In this document: positions 46,264 to 55,425 of the stretch, one piece after another | How positions within the stretch are numbered: the stretch's first letter is position 1 | How the letters are laid out: the number at the start of each line of letters is the position of its first letter | Position numbers and translations under genes: made by a program | Assembly (NCBI RefSeq): GCF_015182315.1 | Contig: NZ_PRDL01000001.1 | Location: 3,472,001-3,536,000 of the forward strand | DNA length: 64,000 nucleotides | Source: Cellvibrio polysaccharolyticus | GTDB lineage: Bacteria > Pseudomonadota > Gammaproteobacteria > Pseudomonadales > Cellvibrionaceae | Reading direction: 5' to 3' | Notes under the pieces: model-generated | Database searches by the model: none | What the model was told of the DNA's origin: nothing | The model's input: the letters and a program-made list of their open reading frames with translations, nothing else

Positions 46264-47565
46264 ATGAACGTAAATAAATTGCTAAAACACATTGGAACCT
46301 TTGGTGTTGCTTGCAGTATGGCAATGACCTCTATGGCAACCTCCGCTGCGGAAACGATTAAAGTGGGCGTGTTGCACTCACTATCAGGCACCATGGCCAT
46401 TTCAGAAACCACCCTGAAAGACACCATGTTGATGCTGATTGAAGAGCAGAACAAAAAAGGCGGTCTGCTCGGTAAAAAACTCGAAGCGGTGGTGGTTGAC
46501 CCCGCCTCCAACTGGCCGCTGTTTGCCGAAAAAGCCCGTGAACTGCTGGCCCAGGAAAAAGTAGATGCCATGTTCGGCTGCTGGACTTCAGTTTCCCGTA
46601 AATCGGTTTTACCAGTAGTGGAAGAACTTAACGGCATTTTGTTTTACCCGGTTCAGTACGAAGGTGAAGAATCTTCGCGCAATGTGTTCTACACCGGTGC
46701 TGCCCCCAACCAACAAGCGATTTCTGCCGTTGATTATTTGATGAGCGAAGGTGAAGTGACGCGCTGGGTTCTTGCCGGTACCGATTATGTGTACCCGCGC
46801 ACCACCAACCGCATTCTTGAAGCCTACCTGAAATCCAAAGGCGTAAAAGATGAAGACATCATGATCAACTACACGCCGTTCGGTCATTCCGACTGGCAAA
46901 ACATTGTGTCTGACATTAAACGCTTCGGTAGCGCAGGCAAGAAAACTGCGGTGGTTTCTACCATCAACGGTGATGCCAACGTACCTTTCTACCGCGAGCT
47001 GGGCAACCAGGGCATTACCTCTGAAAATATTCCGGTGATTGCTTTCTCGGTCGGTGAAGAGGAGCTTTCCGGTATTGATACCAAACCTTTGGTTGGTCAT
47101 CTGGCGGCATGGAATTATTTCATGAGCGAAGAGAATGAGGCGAACGAAGCTTTCATTAAAACCTGGCACAGCTTTATTAAAGATAAGAAGCGCGTAACCA
47201 ACGACCCGATGGAAGCGCATTACATTGGTTTCAATATGTGGGTTAAGGCCGTTGAGAAAGCGGGCACTACCGATGTGGATAAAGTGATTGATGCAATGGT
47301 GGGTGTTGAGGTTCCTAACCTGACTGGCGGTACCAGCAAGATGTTGCCGAACCACCATATTACCAAGCCGGTGTTGATTGGTGAGATTCAGGACGATGGG
47401 CAGTTCCTGACTGTGTGGCAAACCGAAGGTTTGGTTGAGGGTGATGCATGGTCTGATTACCTGGAAGGCAGTAAGGATTTGACTGCCGATTGGACCAAGC
47501 CAATTTCCTGCGGTAACTACAACACCAAAACCAAAACCTGTCTGGGTGCTGCGGCAGCGCAGTAA
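46264..47565 (+). CDS. urtA: Urea ABC transporter, substrate-binding protein
   Basis: A 433-residue periplasmic binding protein with a signal peptide (ending ATSAAE). TIKVGVLHSLSGTMAISETTLKD, MFGCWTSVSRKSVLPVVEE, GILFYPVQYEGEESSRNVFYTGAAPNQQ and NGDANVPFYRELGNQGI are characteristic of UrtA/FmdD proteins and separate it from leucine-type binding proteins. It delivers urea to UrtBC. A terminator-like hairpin follows, and urtB is 370 bases away, so urtA may be transcribed at a higher level than the rest. Confidence 0.95.
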   Translation: MNVNKLLKHIGTFGVACSMAMTSMATSAAETIKVGVLHSLSGTMAISETTLKDTMLMLIEEQNKKGGLLGKKLEAVVVDPASNWPLFAEKARELLAQEKVDAMFGCWTSVSRKSVLPVVEELNGILFYPVQYEGEESSRNVFYTGAAPNQQAISAVDYLMSEGEVTRWVLAGTDYVYPRTTNRILEAYLKSKGVKDEDIMINYTPFGHSDWQNIVSDIKRFGSAGKKTAVVSTINGDANVPFYRELGNQGITSENIPVIAFSVGEEELSGIDTKPLVGHLAAWNYFMSEENEANEAFIKTWHSFIKDKKRVTNDPMEAHYIGFNMWVKAVEKAGTTDVDKVIDAMVGVEVPNLTGGTSKMLPNHHITKPVLIGEIQDDGQFLTVWQTEGLVEGDAWSDYLEGSKDLTADWTKPISCGNYNTKTKTCLGAAAAQ

Positions 47566-47575
47566 AACAGATAGC

Positions 47576-47612
47576 CCGAACCAATCGCGCCCGGGTTGGT
47601 TCGGTGCTTTTT
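47576..47612 (+). terminator. Hairpin terminator after urtA
   Basis: CCGAACCAA (47576-47584) and TTGGTTCGG (47596-47604) form a perfect 9-bp stem with an 11-base loop, followed by TGCTTTTTG. It probably lowers read-through from urtA into urtB. Confidence 0.75.
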
Positions 47613-47666
47613 GCAGGAGTTTATGGTGATGGGAGGAGTATTAATTATTACTCCTCTTATAAATCC

Positions 47667-47772
47667 GTTTGATGTGTAAGAGCCTGTTTCAAACACGCAT
47701 GAATACTTCCATGTAGCTTGAGCAAGCCATCCATGGCTTGCACATTTTGAAACAGGCTCTTACACACCAAAC
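47667..47772. repeat. Dispersed hairpin repeat, copy 3 (reverse orientation)
   Basis: Arms GTGTAAGAGCCTGTTTCAAA and TTTTGAAACAGGCTCTTACAC pair over about 20 bases. The interior, read on the minus strand, has GCAAGCCA-TGGA-TGGCTTGC (an 8-bp perfect stem), CTACA-TGGA-AGTAT and TTCATGCG. Outer ends TCCGTTTG and CAAACTC match copies 1 and 2, read in the opposite direction. It lies between urtA and urtB. The remaining bases to 47935 are AT-rich and hold no gene. Confidence 0.8.
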
Positions 47773-47935
47773 TCACAACGTACCATCCATAGACAAAAGC
47801 ATAATTCTGAAACTCGAATTAATTTTTATTTAAAGAAATGCACATTGTTTCCAGACTACAGCCCGCACGATACATAATTACATATATGTAGTTTTATTTA
47901 TAAAAAAATTCTCACGCTATTGACATGGTAACCCT

Positions 47936-49579
47936 ATGTTCAGATTTTTAAGGATTACAAAGCCAACTCACCAAAGCATCGGGCTTCTACCCTGGGTGCT
48001 GTTACTGGGTTGCCTCACCTTTCAAGTACAAGCATCAGACGATGAAACCGGTAGTGTTGTGCAAGATGACGCAACACTGATTCAAACCATCGCCACCAGC
48101 AGTTTGCAACAACGCCTGAAAGCCATAGAAGCGCTGGCAGCGTCCGATTCCGAGCGCAAGCTGGCAGTATTGTCTGCCTTGCAACAAGGGCAATTATATG
48201 CCGATCGCGGCAAGCCACCGCAGGTCGCGATCAGTGAAAATAATCAATGGCACGATGCTATTACCCACGCCGTCATTGAGAGCGATGATGCTTTAAGGCG
48301 CATCCCTATCAACAATCCGCTGCGCAATCGCTTGCGCACCTTGCTGGCAGAAATTCAGCTGGATGCCGACGATAGCAGCATGCGCTACCAGGCCGTGCGC
48401 CGTATGATCAGCGATGGCGTGGATGAAAATACTCTTCAGCTATTAAGCCAGCGCTTGCAGGAAGAGCAAGATGACACGGTGAGCGAGGCCATTGAAAGCG
48501 CGCTCGCGTTGTATGCCATGCAACACGGCGATGAAACCGCGCAGTTGGCGGCGATTCAACAACTGCGCACCTCACTGGAACCCGAAATAAAAACAGCCCT
48601 GACGCGCATCGCTAGTAGCGAAGCACCTGCGTCTGTAAAAGAAGCAGCCGATAAAGCGTTGCAGAAAATTGATTCGCGCATCAGCTTTTTTCGCTTTGCG
48701 GAAAACGTATTTTTCGGTTTGAGTCTCGGTTCGGTGTTGCTGCTTGCGGCGATTGGTCTGGCCATTACCTTCGGGGTAATGGGCGTTATCAATATGGCGC
48801 ACGGCGAGCTGATGATGATTGGTGCTTACACCACCTGGATGGTGCAACAAATCTTCCCCAACCATATTGGCTACAGCCTTGCTATCGCAGTACCCGCCGC
48901 GTTTTTAATTGCCGGGTTGATTGGTATTGCCATTGAGCGCGGTGTCATCCGTTTTCTGTATGGTCGCCCGCTGGAAACCCTGTTGGCGACTTTTGGTATT
49001 TCGCTGATTTTGCAGCAGGCGGCGCGGAGTATTTTTTCACCGTTAAACCGCGCTGTGAGCCTGCCGGATTGGATGAGTGGTTCGTTGATTATTAACCCGG
49101 TGTTTTCCATTACCTGGAGCCGCTTGTACATTTTGCTGTTCGGCTTGATGGTGTTTTTTGCTCTGTTGTTTGTATTAAAGAAAACCTCTCTCGGCCTGAA
49201 AGTACGCGCCGTTTCGCAAAACCGTGCCATGGCACGCGCGGTAGGTGTGCGTGCCAATTGGGTAGATGCACTGACCTTTGGCCTGGGTTCCGGCATCGCC
49301 GGTGTGGCCGGTGTCGCGCTGTCACAGTTGACCAACGTGGGCCCTAACCTCGGCCAGGCTTACATTATTGATTCCTTTATGGTGGTGGTATTTGGCGGCG
49401 TAGGTAATTTGTGGGGCACGCTGGTGGGCGCGATGGGCCTTGGTGTGTTGAATAAGTTTATGGAGCCCTGGGCGGGTGCTGTGCTGGCCAAAGTGGTGGT
49501 GCTGGTGTTGCTGATTCTGTTTATTCAGAAGCGCCCCAAAGGTATTTTTCCACAGAAAGGTCGCGCGGCTGCGGATTAA
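47936..49579 (+). CDS. urtB: Urea ABC transporter, permease UrtB
   Basis: A 547-residue protein. It has a signal segment, a long periplasmic helical region (about residues 40-250, with HEAT-like repeats such as RYQAVRRMISDGVDENTLQLLSQRL in parts) and then a branched-chain-permease domain of about eight membrane segments. Visible parts are LLAAIGLAITFGVMGVINMAHGELMMIGAYTTWMVQ (in parts) and VVVFGGVGNLWGTLVGAMGLG. The long N-terminal part is usual for UrtB of proteobacteria. It forms the channel with UrtC. Confidence 0.94.
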   Translation: MFRFLRITKPTHQSIGLLPWVLLLGCLTFQVQASDDETGSVVQDDATLIQTIATSSLQQRLKAIEALAASDSERKLAVLSALQQGQLYADRGKPPQVAISENNQWHDAITHAVIESDDALRRIPINNPLRNRLRTLLAEIQLDADDSSMRYQAVRRMISDGVDENTLQLLSQRLQEEQDDTVSEAIESALALYAMQHGDETAQLAAIQQLRTSLEPEIKTALTRIASSEAPASVKEAADKALQKIDSRISFFRFAENVFFGLSLGSVLLLAAIGLAITFGVMGVINMAHGELMMIGAYTTWMVQQIFPNHIGYSLAIAVPAAFLIAGLIGIAIERGVIRFLYGRPLETLLATFGISLILQQAARSIFSPLNRAVSLPDWMSGSLIINPVFSITWSRLYILLFGLMVFFALLFVLKKTSLGLKVRAVSQNRAMARAVGVRANWVDALTFGLGSGIAGVAGVALSQLTNVGPNLGQAYIIDSFMVVVFGGVGNLWGTLVGAMGLGVLNKFMEPWAGAVLAKVVVLVLLILFIQKRPKGIFPQKGRAAAD

Positions 49580-49586
49580 GACCCGC

Positions 49587-49615
49587 TCCGGAAGAAGCTA
49601 AAAGCCGCTTCCGGA
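49587..49615 (+). other. Intercistronic hairpin between urtB and urtC
   Basis: TCCGGAAG (49587-49594) and CTTCCGGA (49608-49615) form an 8-bp stem with a 13-base loop and no T-run. It is probably a message-stabilising or processing structure rather than a terminator. Confidence 0.6.
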
Positions 49616-49651
49616 TCAGCAACAAATTTATCGGGCAGGATTGCCCGACTC

Positions 49652-50791
49652 ATGAAACCCGTTATTGAGAGAGATTGCATGTTAACGCAACGACTATTAA
49701 CCAGTGACCGAGGCGGCATGGTGGTATTGGGGCTGATTCTCCTGATCACTTTGCTGGTACCTATTCTGAATCTGGTCGTGCCACCGGATTCTCCTTTTCA
49801 CGTTTCAACCTTTACCGTAACCCTGCTCGGTAAATTTTTATGTTACGCGCTGCTGGCTTTGTCAGTGGATCTGATATGGGGTTATGCCGGTATTTTATCA
49901 CTCGGCCACGGTGCATTTTTTGCGCTGGGCGGTTATGTGATGGGTATGTACCTGATGCGTCAGATCGGCGAGCGTGGTCAATACGGCCACCCGGAATTGC
50001 CGGACTTTATGGTGTTTTTGAATTGGGAAAGCTTGCCCTGGTATTGGCAGGGCTTTGACATGTTCTGGTTTGCGCTGTTGATGATTGTGCTGGTACCTGG
50101 CGTGCTTGCAGGTATTTTTGGCTGGTTGGCATTTCGCTCGCGGGTTACCGGTGTATATTTCGCCATTATTACCCAGGCACTGACCTACGCGCTGATGCTG
50201 GCTTTTTTCCGTAACGAAATGGGCTTTGGCGGCAACAACGGCTTGACCGACTTTAAAGATATTCTCGGTTTTTCCATCACCGCCAACAGCACCCGCATCG
50301 GTTTGTTTATGGCGTCCGGCATCATGTTGATTATCGGCTATCTCGCCTGTCGCTATATTGTCACGTCACGCATGGGGCGCGTCATTATTGCTATTCGCGA
50401 TGCCGAAAGCCGCACGCGTTTTTCCGGTTATCAGGTGGAATCCTACAAGCTGTGGTTGTTTGTGTTTTCCGCCATGCTTGCCGGTATTGCCGGTGCTTTG
50501 TATGTGCCGCAAGTGGGCATTATTAACCCCGGCGAATTTTCACCACTCAATTCTATTGAGCTGGTGGTGTGGGTTGCCACCGGCGGACGCGGCACACTCT
50601 ACGGCGCAATCGTTGGTGCATTCTCGGTCAATTATGCAAAAACGATTTTTACCAGCTGGTCACCGGAGGCCTGGTTATTTGTATTGGGCTCGCTGTTTGT
50701 GCTGGTAACGCTGCTGCTGCCAAAAGGCCTGGTCGGGCTGGTAGCCCGTTTTCGCCGCCACAAACCGGCTGCTGAAAAAGGAGACGAATAA
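49652..50791 (+). CDS. urtC: Urea ABC transporter, permease UrtC
   Basis: A 379-residue permease with about nine or ten membrane segments. SVDLIWGYAGILSLGHGAFFALGGYVMGMYLMRQI (in parts) is the LivM/UrtC-type signature, and EMGFGGNNGLTDFKDILGF and WVATGGRGTLYGAIVGAFSVN are typical of UrtC. The start could be the ATG at 49652 or at 49679 (MLTQRLL). The stop overlaps the urtD start by one base. Confidence 0.93.
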   Translation: MKPVIERDCMLTQRLLTSDRGGMVVLGLILLITLLVPILNLVVPPDSPFHVSTFTVTLLGKFLCYALLALSVDLIWGYAGILSLGHGAFFALGGYVMGMYLMRQIGERGQYGHPELPDFMVFLNWESLPWYWQGFDMFWFALLMIVLVPGVLAGIFGWLAFRSRVTGVYFAIITQALTYALMLAFFRNEMGFGGNNGLTDFKDILGFSITANSTRIGLFMASGIMLIIGYLACRYIVTSRMGRVIIAIRDAESRTRFSGYQVESYKLWLFVFSAMLAGIAGALYVPQVGIINPGEFSPLNSIELVVWVATGGRGTLYGAIVGAFSVNYAKTIFTSWSPEAWLFVLGSLFVLVTLLLPKGLVGLVARFRRHKPAAEKGDE

Positions 50792-51618
50792 TGGTGGAAT
50801 TTTTAAAACACGCCCGCCAATACGGCAACCGCGCCCTGCCCCGTCGCGACCCCAATTTCGGAGCCCCATTGGATACTTCGCACGGCCCGATTCTCTACGT
50901 AGAAGGCGTCAGCGTCAGCTTCGATGGTTTTAAAGCGCTGAACAATTTGAACCTGTATATCGACGAAGGAGAATTGCGCTGCATTATCGGCCCGAACGGC
51001 GCTGGCAAAACCACCATGATGGATGTGATCACCGGTAAAACCAAACCGGACGAAGGCAGCGTTTATTTTGGTCAGCAAATTAATTTGCTGGAGCTGTCGG
51101 AACATCAAATTGCCCGTGGCGGTATTGGCCGAAAATTTCAAAAACCTACGGTGTTTGAAGCGCTCACCGTGTACCAGAATCTTGAACTGGCCACCGCTGC
51201 CGACAAGCGCGTCTGGTTTACGCTTTCACGTGAATTGAACACTATTCAGCAACAACGCATTGATGAGGTGCTTTGCCTTATCGGTTTGAAAGATCATCGC
51301 CACCGCGAGGCCGGGGCACTGTCGCATGGGCAAAAACAGTGGCTGGAAATTGGCATGTTGTTAATGCAGGAGCCACGCGTGCTGCTGGTAGACGAACCGG
51401 TAGCGGGCATGACCGGTGAAGAAACCGAAAAAACCGCTGAGCTATTGTTATCCTTGGCGGGCAAACATTCGGTCATCGTGGTTGAACACGATATGAAATT
51501 TGTACGCTCCATCGCGCGCAAGGTCACCGTACTGCACCAGGGGTCGGTGCTTACCGAAGGCACCATGGACCAGGTGCAGAACGACCCGAAAGTGATTGAA
51601 GTGTATCTGGGAGAGTAA
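50791..51618 (+). CDS. urtD: Urea ABC transporter, ATPase UrtD
   Basis: A 275-residue ATPase. Walker A is GPNGAGKTT (about residues 70-78), the signature region is LSHGQKQWLEIGMLLMQEPRVLLVDEP (in parts) and the switch is VVEHDMKFV. The SHGQKQWLEIG form is typical of UrtD rather than LivG. An N-terminal extension of about 30 residues is usual for the family. It works with UrtE under the UrtBC channel. The next gene starts two bases after its stop. Confidence 0.94.
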   Translation: MVEFLKHARQYGNRALPRRDPNFGAPLDTSHGPILYVEGVSVSFDGFKALNNLNLYIDEGELRCIIGPNGAGKTTMMDVITGKTKPDEGSVYFGQQINLLELSEHQIARGGIGRKFQKPTVFEALTVYQNLELATAADKRVWFTLSRELNTIQQQRIDEVLCLIGLKDHRHREAGALSHGQKQWLEIGMLLMQEPRVLLVDEPVAGMTGEETEKTAELLLSLAGKHSVIVVEHDMKFVRSIARKVTVLHQGSVLTEGTMDQVQNDPKVIEVYLGE

Positions 51619-51620
51619 CC

Positions 51621-52316
51621 GTGCTGAGCATTCAAACCATTAACCAGTTTTACGGGCAAAGCCATATTCTCCGCTCGCTGTCGCTTGATTTACGCAGCGG
51701 CAGCTGTGGCTGCCTGATTGGCCGTAATGGCGTAGGTAAAACCACGCTGTTAAAAAGCATTACCGGCTTGCTGCCCATCCGCGATGGCCAAATTCAATTT
51801 AACGGCAGCGACATCAGCAAATTGTCCACCGAAGCCCGCGCTCGCGCTGGCATTGGTTACGTACCGCAAGGGCGGGATATTTTCCCGCTGCTGACAGTGG
51901 AAGAAAATTTGAAAATTTCGCTCGGCGCCCGGCCGGACAAACTGCGCCATATCCCCTCGTTGATTTATGAATTGTTCCCGGTGCTGCAATCCATGAAGCA
52001 TCGACGTGGTGGCGATCTGTCGGGTGGCCAGCAACAGCAACTGGCTATTGGCCGCGCTCTGGTACTCGACCCGAAACTGTTAATTCTCGACGAACCCACC
52101 GAAGGGATTCAGCCCAACGTAGTGCGGGATATCGGTGATGTAATCCGCCGCCTGAATCGTGATTTCGGCCTCACCGTATTGCTGGTCGAGCAAAAACTAC
52201 CTTTCGCACGCCGTGTTGCCGACGACTTTTTTATGATGGAAAAAGGCGAGATTGTGGCCACCGGTGCTATCGACCAGTTAAGTGATGCGCTGGTGCGGCA
52301 GTATCTGAGCGTATAA
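51621..52316 (+). CDS. urtE: Urea ABC transporter, ATPase UrtE
   Basis: A 231-residue ATPase starting MLSIQTINQFYGQSHILRSLSL. Walker A is GRNGVGKTT (about residues 33-41), followed by GYVPQGRDIFPLLTVEENL, signature LSGGQQQQLAIGRAL and Walker B LLILDEPTEGIQPNVV. GRDIFP and TEGIQPNVV point to UrtE rather than LivF. It is the last gene of the urea operon; the tmRNA gene follows after 232 bases. Confidence 0.94.
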   Translation: MLSIQTINQFYGQSHILRSLSLDLRSGSCGCLIGRNGVGKTTLLKSITGLLPIRDGQIQFNGSDISKLSTEARARAGIGYVPQGRDIFPLLTVEENLKISLGARPDKLRHIPSLIYELFPVLQSMKHRRGGDLSGGQQQQLAIGRALVLDPKLLILDEPTEGIQPNVVRDIGDVIRRLNRDFGLTVLLVEQKLPFARRVADDFFMMEKGEIVATGAIDQLSDALVRQYLSV

Positions 52317-52419
52317 CCCGGCAAAGCACCACCCCTGGTGCAGTTTGGGGCTGGTATTTAGCGGGCACTGCGCCTACAATGGCCGACTCGCAACGGAAGG
52401 GCTCAATGAACTCTTCCGG

Positions 52420-52445
52420 TTGGCAAGGGTCTTAACACTTGCCAA
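52420..52445 (+). other. Hairpin between urtE and the tmRNA gene
   Basis: TTGGCAAG (52420-52427) and CTTGCCAA (52438-52445) form a perfect 8-bp stem with a 10-base loop. No T-run follows. A second GC-rich dyad around CCGGCCTGGCCGG lies just beyond. One of them may end the urt transcript. TACAAT at 52373-52378 could be a -10 element for the tmRNA, but this is weak. Confidence 0.45.
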
Positions 52446-52548
52446 TGGAATGCGGTGCCGGCCTGGCCGGTACAGTTACCCGGGGGAAGTTTCCCGGCAG
52501 CGTTTTCGCCTTTTGATCACCGCTCGCAGCAGTGGCCAAGGGGCAAAC

Positions 52549-52938
52549 GGGGGCGATTTGGATTCGACGCTGGTAACAAAGTCCAAGGTGCATGTCGTGA
52601 GGGTAGCCAATCACGTTAATCCAAAGCTGCAAACCTTACAGTTGCCAATGATGACAACTACGGTGCCCAATTAGCTGCGTAAGCAGCTTTTGAAAGCACT
52701 AACTAGTGGTTCGCCGCTAGCGGTCTCTAACAAGGTGCCAGTACCGCGTTAAAGCCCGTCATATAGAACTGGATCGCAGTGAAGCCTGCCTGGGGTGGAT
52801 CAGCTAAACCTTATCAGGATCGCGTTTTACGTCCCGCCCGCTGGGCTGTAAATCGCTAAATCAATAGGCGGATCTAAACATGTAGAGCTGCGGATAGAGT
52901 GCTGACGGACGGGGGTTCAACTCCCCCCGCCTCCACCA
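52549..52938 (+). ncRNA. ssrA: Transfer-messenger RNA (tmRNA)
   Basis: A 390-base tmRNA. The 5' end GGGGGCG (52549-52555) pairs with CGCCTCC before the encoded ACCA 3' end (to 52938), forming the acceptor stem. A T-arm-like GGGGGTTCAACTCCCCC lies near the 3' end, and GATTTGGATTCGACG near the 5' end is the conserved tmRNA start. The tag frame begins at GCC (52644-52646) and reads ANDDNYGAQLAA before TAA (52680-52682), ending in the LAA degron seen by ClpXP. tmRNA and SmpB rescue stalled ribosomes. It is the standard one-piece form. A strong terminator follows. Confidence 0.96.
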
Positions 52939-52949
52939 ACACCTAACAA

Positions 52950-52978
52950 AAAAAGACGCCCCTGGGCGTCTTTTTTTG
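52950..52978 (+). terminator. Rho-independent terminator of ssrA
   Basis: AAAGACGCCC, a CTG loop and GGGCGTCTTT are followed by a run of seven T (to 52977). It lies 12 bases after the tmRNA end. The A/T tracts on both sides make it potentially bidirectional. Confidence 0.9.
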
Positions 52979-53319
52979 TGCTTTAAATTTAATGTTTTCA
53001 ATTACATAGTCTTAAATTATGCCGTCATGCAATATAAGTCCATTAAATTCAGCAGAGACATTATTCGGTCTCAAATTGGCATGTTTGGATGGGTAATGAC
53101 AATGTTTGGACAACATTTCCCCTACTTTCTTTTAAAACCTTGCCCTGTAACCCGGCTTCACAATAGTTGGTCAATTCAGAATATCCCGCTTAGAGAAAGC
53201 AACCTACCCGCGTGGTAAATACGCTTTGCACTAATTGGAACAACACATTAAGTGCGCCCCTGGAGTCAATACGCACCGAGCTGAGCGCACAACTGCTGAT
53301 AGATAGTGAATAATACTCA
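52979..53319. other. Gene-free stretch between ssrA and the insertion sequence
   Basis: No gene, integrase or copy of the tmRNA 3' end was recognised in these 341 bases. A short plus-strand frame (52976-53218) shows no family features. Confidence 0.5.
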
Positions 53320-53372
53320 CTCTGAATCGCTCCGGGTTTGTCGGAGGCTAACTTTCTTGAGAGAATTAACCT

Positions 53373-53696
53373 ATGAAAAAGAGACCCGGATATTCACCTG
53401 AAACGCGTGAACGAGCTGTAAGGCTTGTGCTCACCACCGAACAAGATCACAGCTCGCGCTGGGCGGCGATCACTTCTGTTGCCGGCAAGATTGGCTGTAC
53501 ACCTGAAACACTCCGTGCATGGATAAACCGAATCGAATCCAATAGCGCCGCTCCCGACACTGCAAACGTTACCGAATCCGAGCGAGTTAAAGCCTTGGAG
53601 CGCGAGAACCGTGAACTCAAACGTGCGAATGAAATCCTGCGTTTAGCCTCGGCTTTTTTTGCCCAGGCGGAGCTCGACCGCAAACCGAAACTCTAA
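53373..53696 (+). CDS. IS3-family transposase OrfA
   Basis: A 107-residue helix-turn-helix protein: YSPETRERAVRLVL, then KIGCTPETLRAWINRIE, then a leucine-zipper-like ERVKALERENRELKRANEIL (about residues 70-89). It binds the terminal repeats and can act as repressor. Near its end the run GCTTTTTTTGCC (T7 at 53654-53660) allows a -1 ribosomal slip that joins it to OrfB to give the full transposase. Confidence 0.93.
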   Translation: MKKRPGYSPETRERAVRLVLTTEQDHSSRWAAITSVAGKIGCTPETLRAWINRIESNSAAPDTANVTESERVKALERENRELKRANEILRLASAFFAQAELDRKPKL

Positions 53697-53791
53697 TCCA
53701 CTTTGTTGATGCCCATAAAAGTGTTTTTGGTGTCGAGCCGATTTGTCAGCAGTTACAGATTGCACCATCAACGTATTATCGGCACAAGCAA

Positions 53792-54589
53792 TTGGAGAAA
53801 ACACCCGAGTTGCGGGCGCGGCGAATTCAGCAGGATGAGCGTTTAGTCGTTGAAATACAGCGTGTTTGGACTGAGAGTAATCGCAATTATGGTGCGCGAA
53901 AAATCTGGAAACAACTGCGTAGAGAGGGGTTTGATGTGGCTCGTTGTACCGTTGAGCGGCTCATGCGTCAATTGGGTATTGAAGGTGTGCGTCGTGGCAA
54001 AAAGTGTAAAACAACGATCCCCGATCACAAGGCACATTGCCCGCAAGATCTGGTTAACCGTCACTTTAAAGCGGACAAGCCAAATCAACTTTGGGTTGCC
54101 GACATTACTTACGTCGCCACCTGGTCAGGCTTTGTCTATGTCGCCTTTGTAATCGATGTATTTTCACGTCGCATTGTTGGTTGGCGAGCGATGACGACAA
54201 TGCAGGCGGATTTAATTCTGGATGCATTGGAGCAGGCATTGTGGGCAAGAGGAAAACCGCGTGGCGTGATTCATCACAGTGACAGGGGCAGCCAATATTT
54301 ATCCATCAGCTACACCGAACGCCTTGCTGAGGCAGGATTTAATGCGTCGGTTGGGAGCGTGGGCGATTCTTACGATAACGCCTTAGCTGAAACGATTAAT
54401 GGACTCTACAAAACCGAGGTTATCCATAAGAGCGCACCGTGGAAAAATCTTGATGCTGTGGAGATGGCGACACTTGTATGGGTTGAATGGTTTAATAACC
54501 GTCGGCTTCACAGTGCGTTGGGTTATGTGCCGCCAAAGGAGTTCGAGGAATTTTTTTATCAACAAACCGAGTTGGCTCATGTAGCATGA
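53792..54589 (+). CDS. IS3-family transposase OrfB (DDE integrase domain)
   Basis: The recognisable frame starts upstream of this ATG/TTG: from the slip site at 53660 it reads through LIHFVDAHKSVFGVEPICQQL, so in vivo the product is an OrfAB fusion. Residues of OrfB show the HTH_21 part NYGARKIWKQLRREG and the rve core with the DDE triad: Asp in WVADITYVATW, Asp in IHHSDRGSQY and Glu in NALAETINGLYKTE. The length and the three acidic residues suggest an active enzyme. It catalyses copy-out/paste-in transposition of the element. Confidence 0.94.
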   Translation: MEKTPELRARRIQQDERLVVEIQRVWTESNRNYGARKIWKQLRREGFDVARCTVERLMRQLGIEGVRRGKKCKTTIPDHKAHCPQDLVNRHFKADKPNQLWVADITYVATWSGFVYVAFVIDVFSRRIVGWRAMTTMQADLILDALEQALWARGKPRGVIHHSDRGSQYLSISYTERLAEAGFNASVGSVGDSYDNALAETINGLYKTEVIHKSAPWKNLDAVEMATLVWVEWFNNRRLHSALGYVPPKEFEEFFYQQTELAHVA

Positions 54590-54631
54590 CTCAAATTAAA
54601 CCGCCTCCGAAAAAGTCGGGGCGATTCACTC

Positions 54632-55425
54632 CGTATGAAGAAATTGACCACTATCAAGCCAGCCTCAATTGCCAGTAATGAATCCAACATCGTCCGGTAG
54701 CAGCCCTATGGACGGGGCAGCTCCTCATTGTAATCGGGAGACACTGAACCTGGCGGCTGATACCTGCCCTAACGTACTGGATTACGCCACACCAAAACAG
54801 GCTTTTCATTCAAAGCCTTCCGCACTCTTTCGCAGTACATATACGATTGAATAGCAAATTAAGACTGCCTACCGCCTCCGATGACAAAGAGAATGCGCGC
54901 CGCAATTACAGCATCACTGTAGATGTGCCGTTGCTGCCCTGAATATTCAGAAAATTTCATTAGAAAACCACCAATAGCAACCAACCAAATTAAAAAAACT
55001 GTAATTTTAAAATAGCCTTTAAATTTTCATAAAATACGAAGAATAGGTATCGTCAAAATAGTTTGCGTTTATCTATTAAAATTTTTATTTGTTTTTCCAG
55101 AAAAAGCGCGCTACCTCCTCTGATTGGATTTCATTGCGGGTTGTAATATCAGTATGCGGACAGTGTATTGCAGCTTAAATTGGGGGGGTTCTTTAACCGG
55201 GGCTTACTGACCTGAGCACGACACTACATCACTATCGATAAAGCAACCGATGATGCTCAATAAGAGATAACCAGATTGGTAGTCAAGGGAACTTAAAGCG
55301 GGAAATCATGTTGGAATGTGGAGGCAAAAAAGGGGATTGCAGGGGCGGCTTAACCTCCCCCCAATACCGAACACCCATCCGCTTTGCGCCGATACGTATT
55401 TCACAACCGGGGGCTTAAAAACCCC
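54632..55425. other. Long gene-free region downstream of the insertion sequence
   Basis: These 794 bases hold no recognisable gene. About 54950-55100 is strongly AT-rich. A small plus-strand frame at 54669-54854 has no family features. A lone ATACGTAT (55392-55399) resembles the starch-locus operator but has no promoter context. The region may be the remains of inserted DNA next to ssrA. Confidence 0.5.

Larger units (their letters stand above)
53323..54628 (+). mobile_element. Complete IS3-family insertion sequence
   Basis: The element is 1306 bp. Its ends are imperfect inverted repeats: TGAATCGCTCCGGGTTTG at 53323 and, as complement, TGAATCGCCCCGACTTTT ending at 54628, both with CGGAGGC further in. 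The flanks carry a 3-bp direct repeat CTC (53320-53322 and 54629-54631), the usual target duplication size for IS3. It encodes orfA and orfB in frames offset by -1. All parts look intact, so it may be active and recently inserted. Confidence 0.92.

Noticed and set aside
52939..53319. Prophage or island attachment site at the tmRNA 3' end
   Set aside because: No integrase gene and no repeated copy of the tmRNA 3' end could be found within the window.
54669..54854. 61-residue plus-strand frame after the insertion sequence
   Set aside because: No ribosome site and no family resemblance.
55392..55399. Sixth ATACGTAT site
   Set aside because: It stands alone in a gene-free region without a promoter or sugar gene nearby; one chance copy of an 8-mer in 64 kb is expected.
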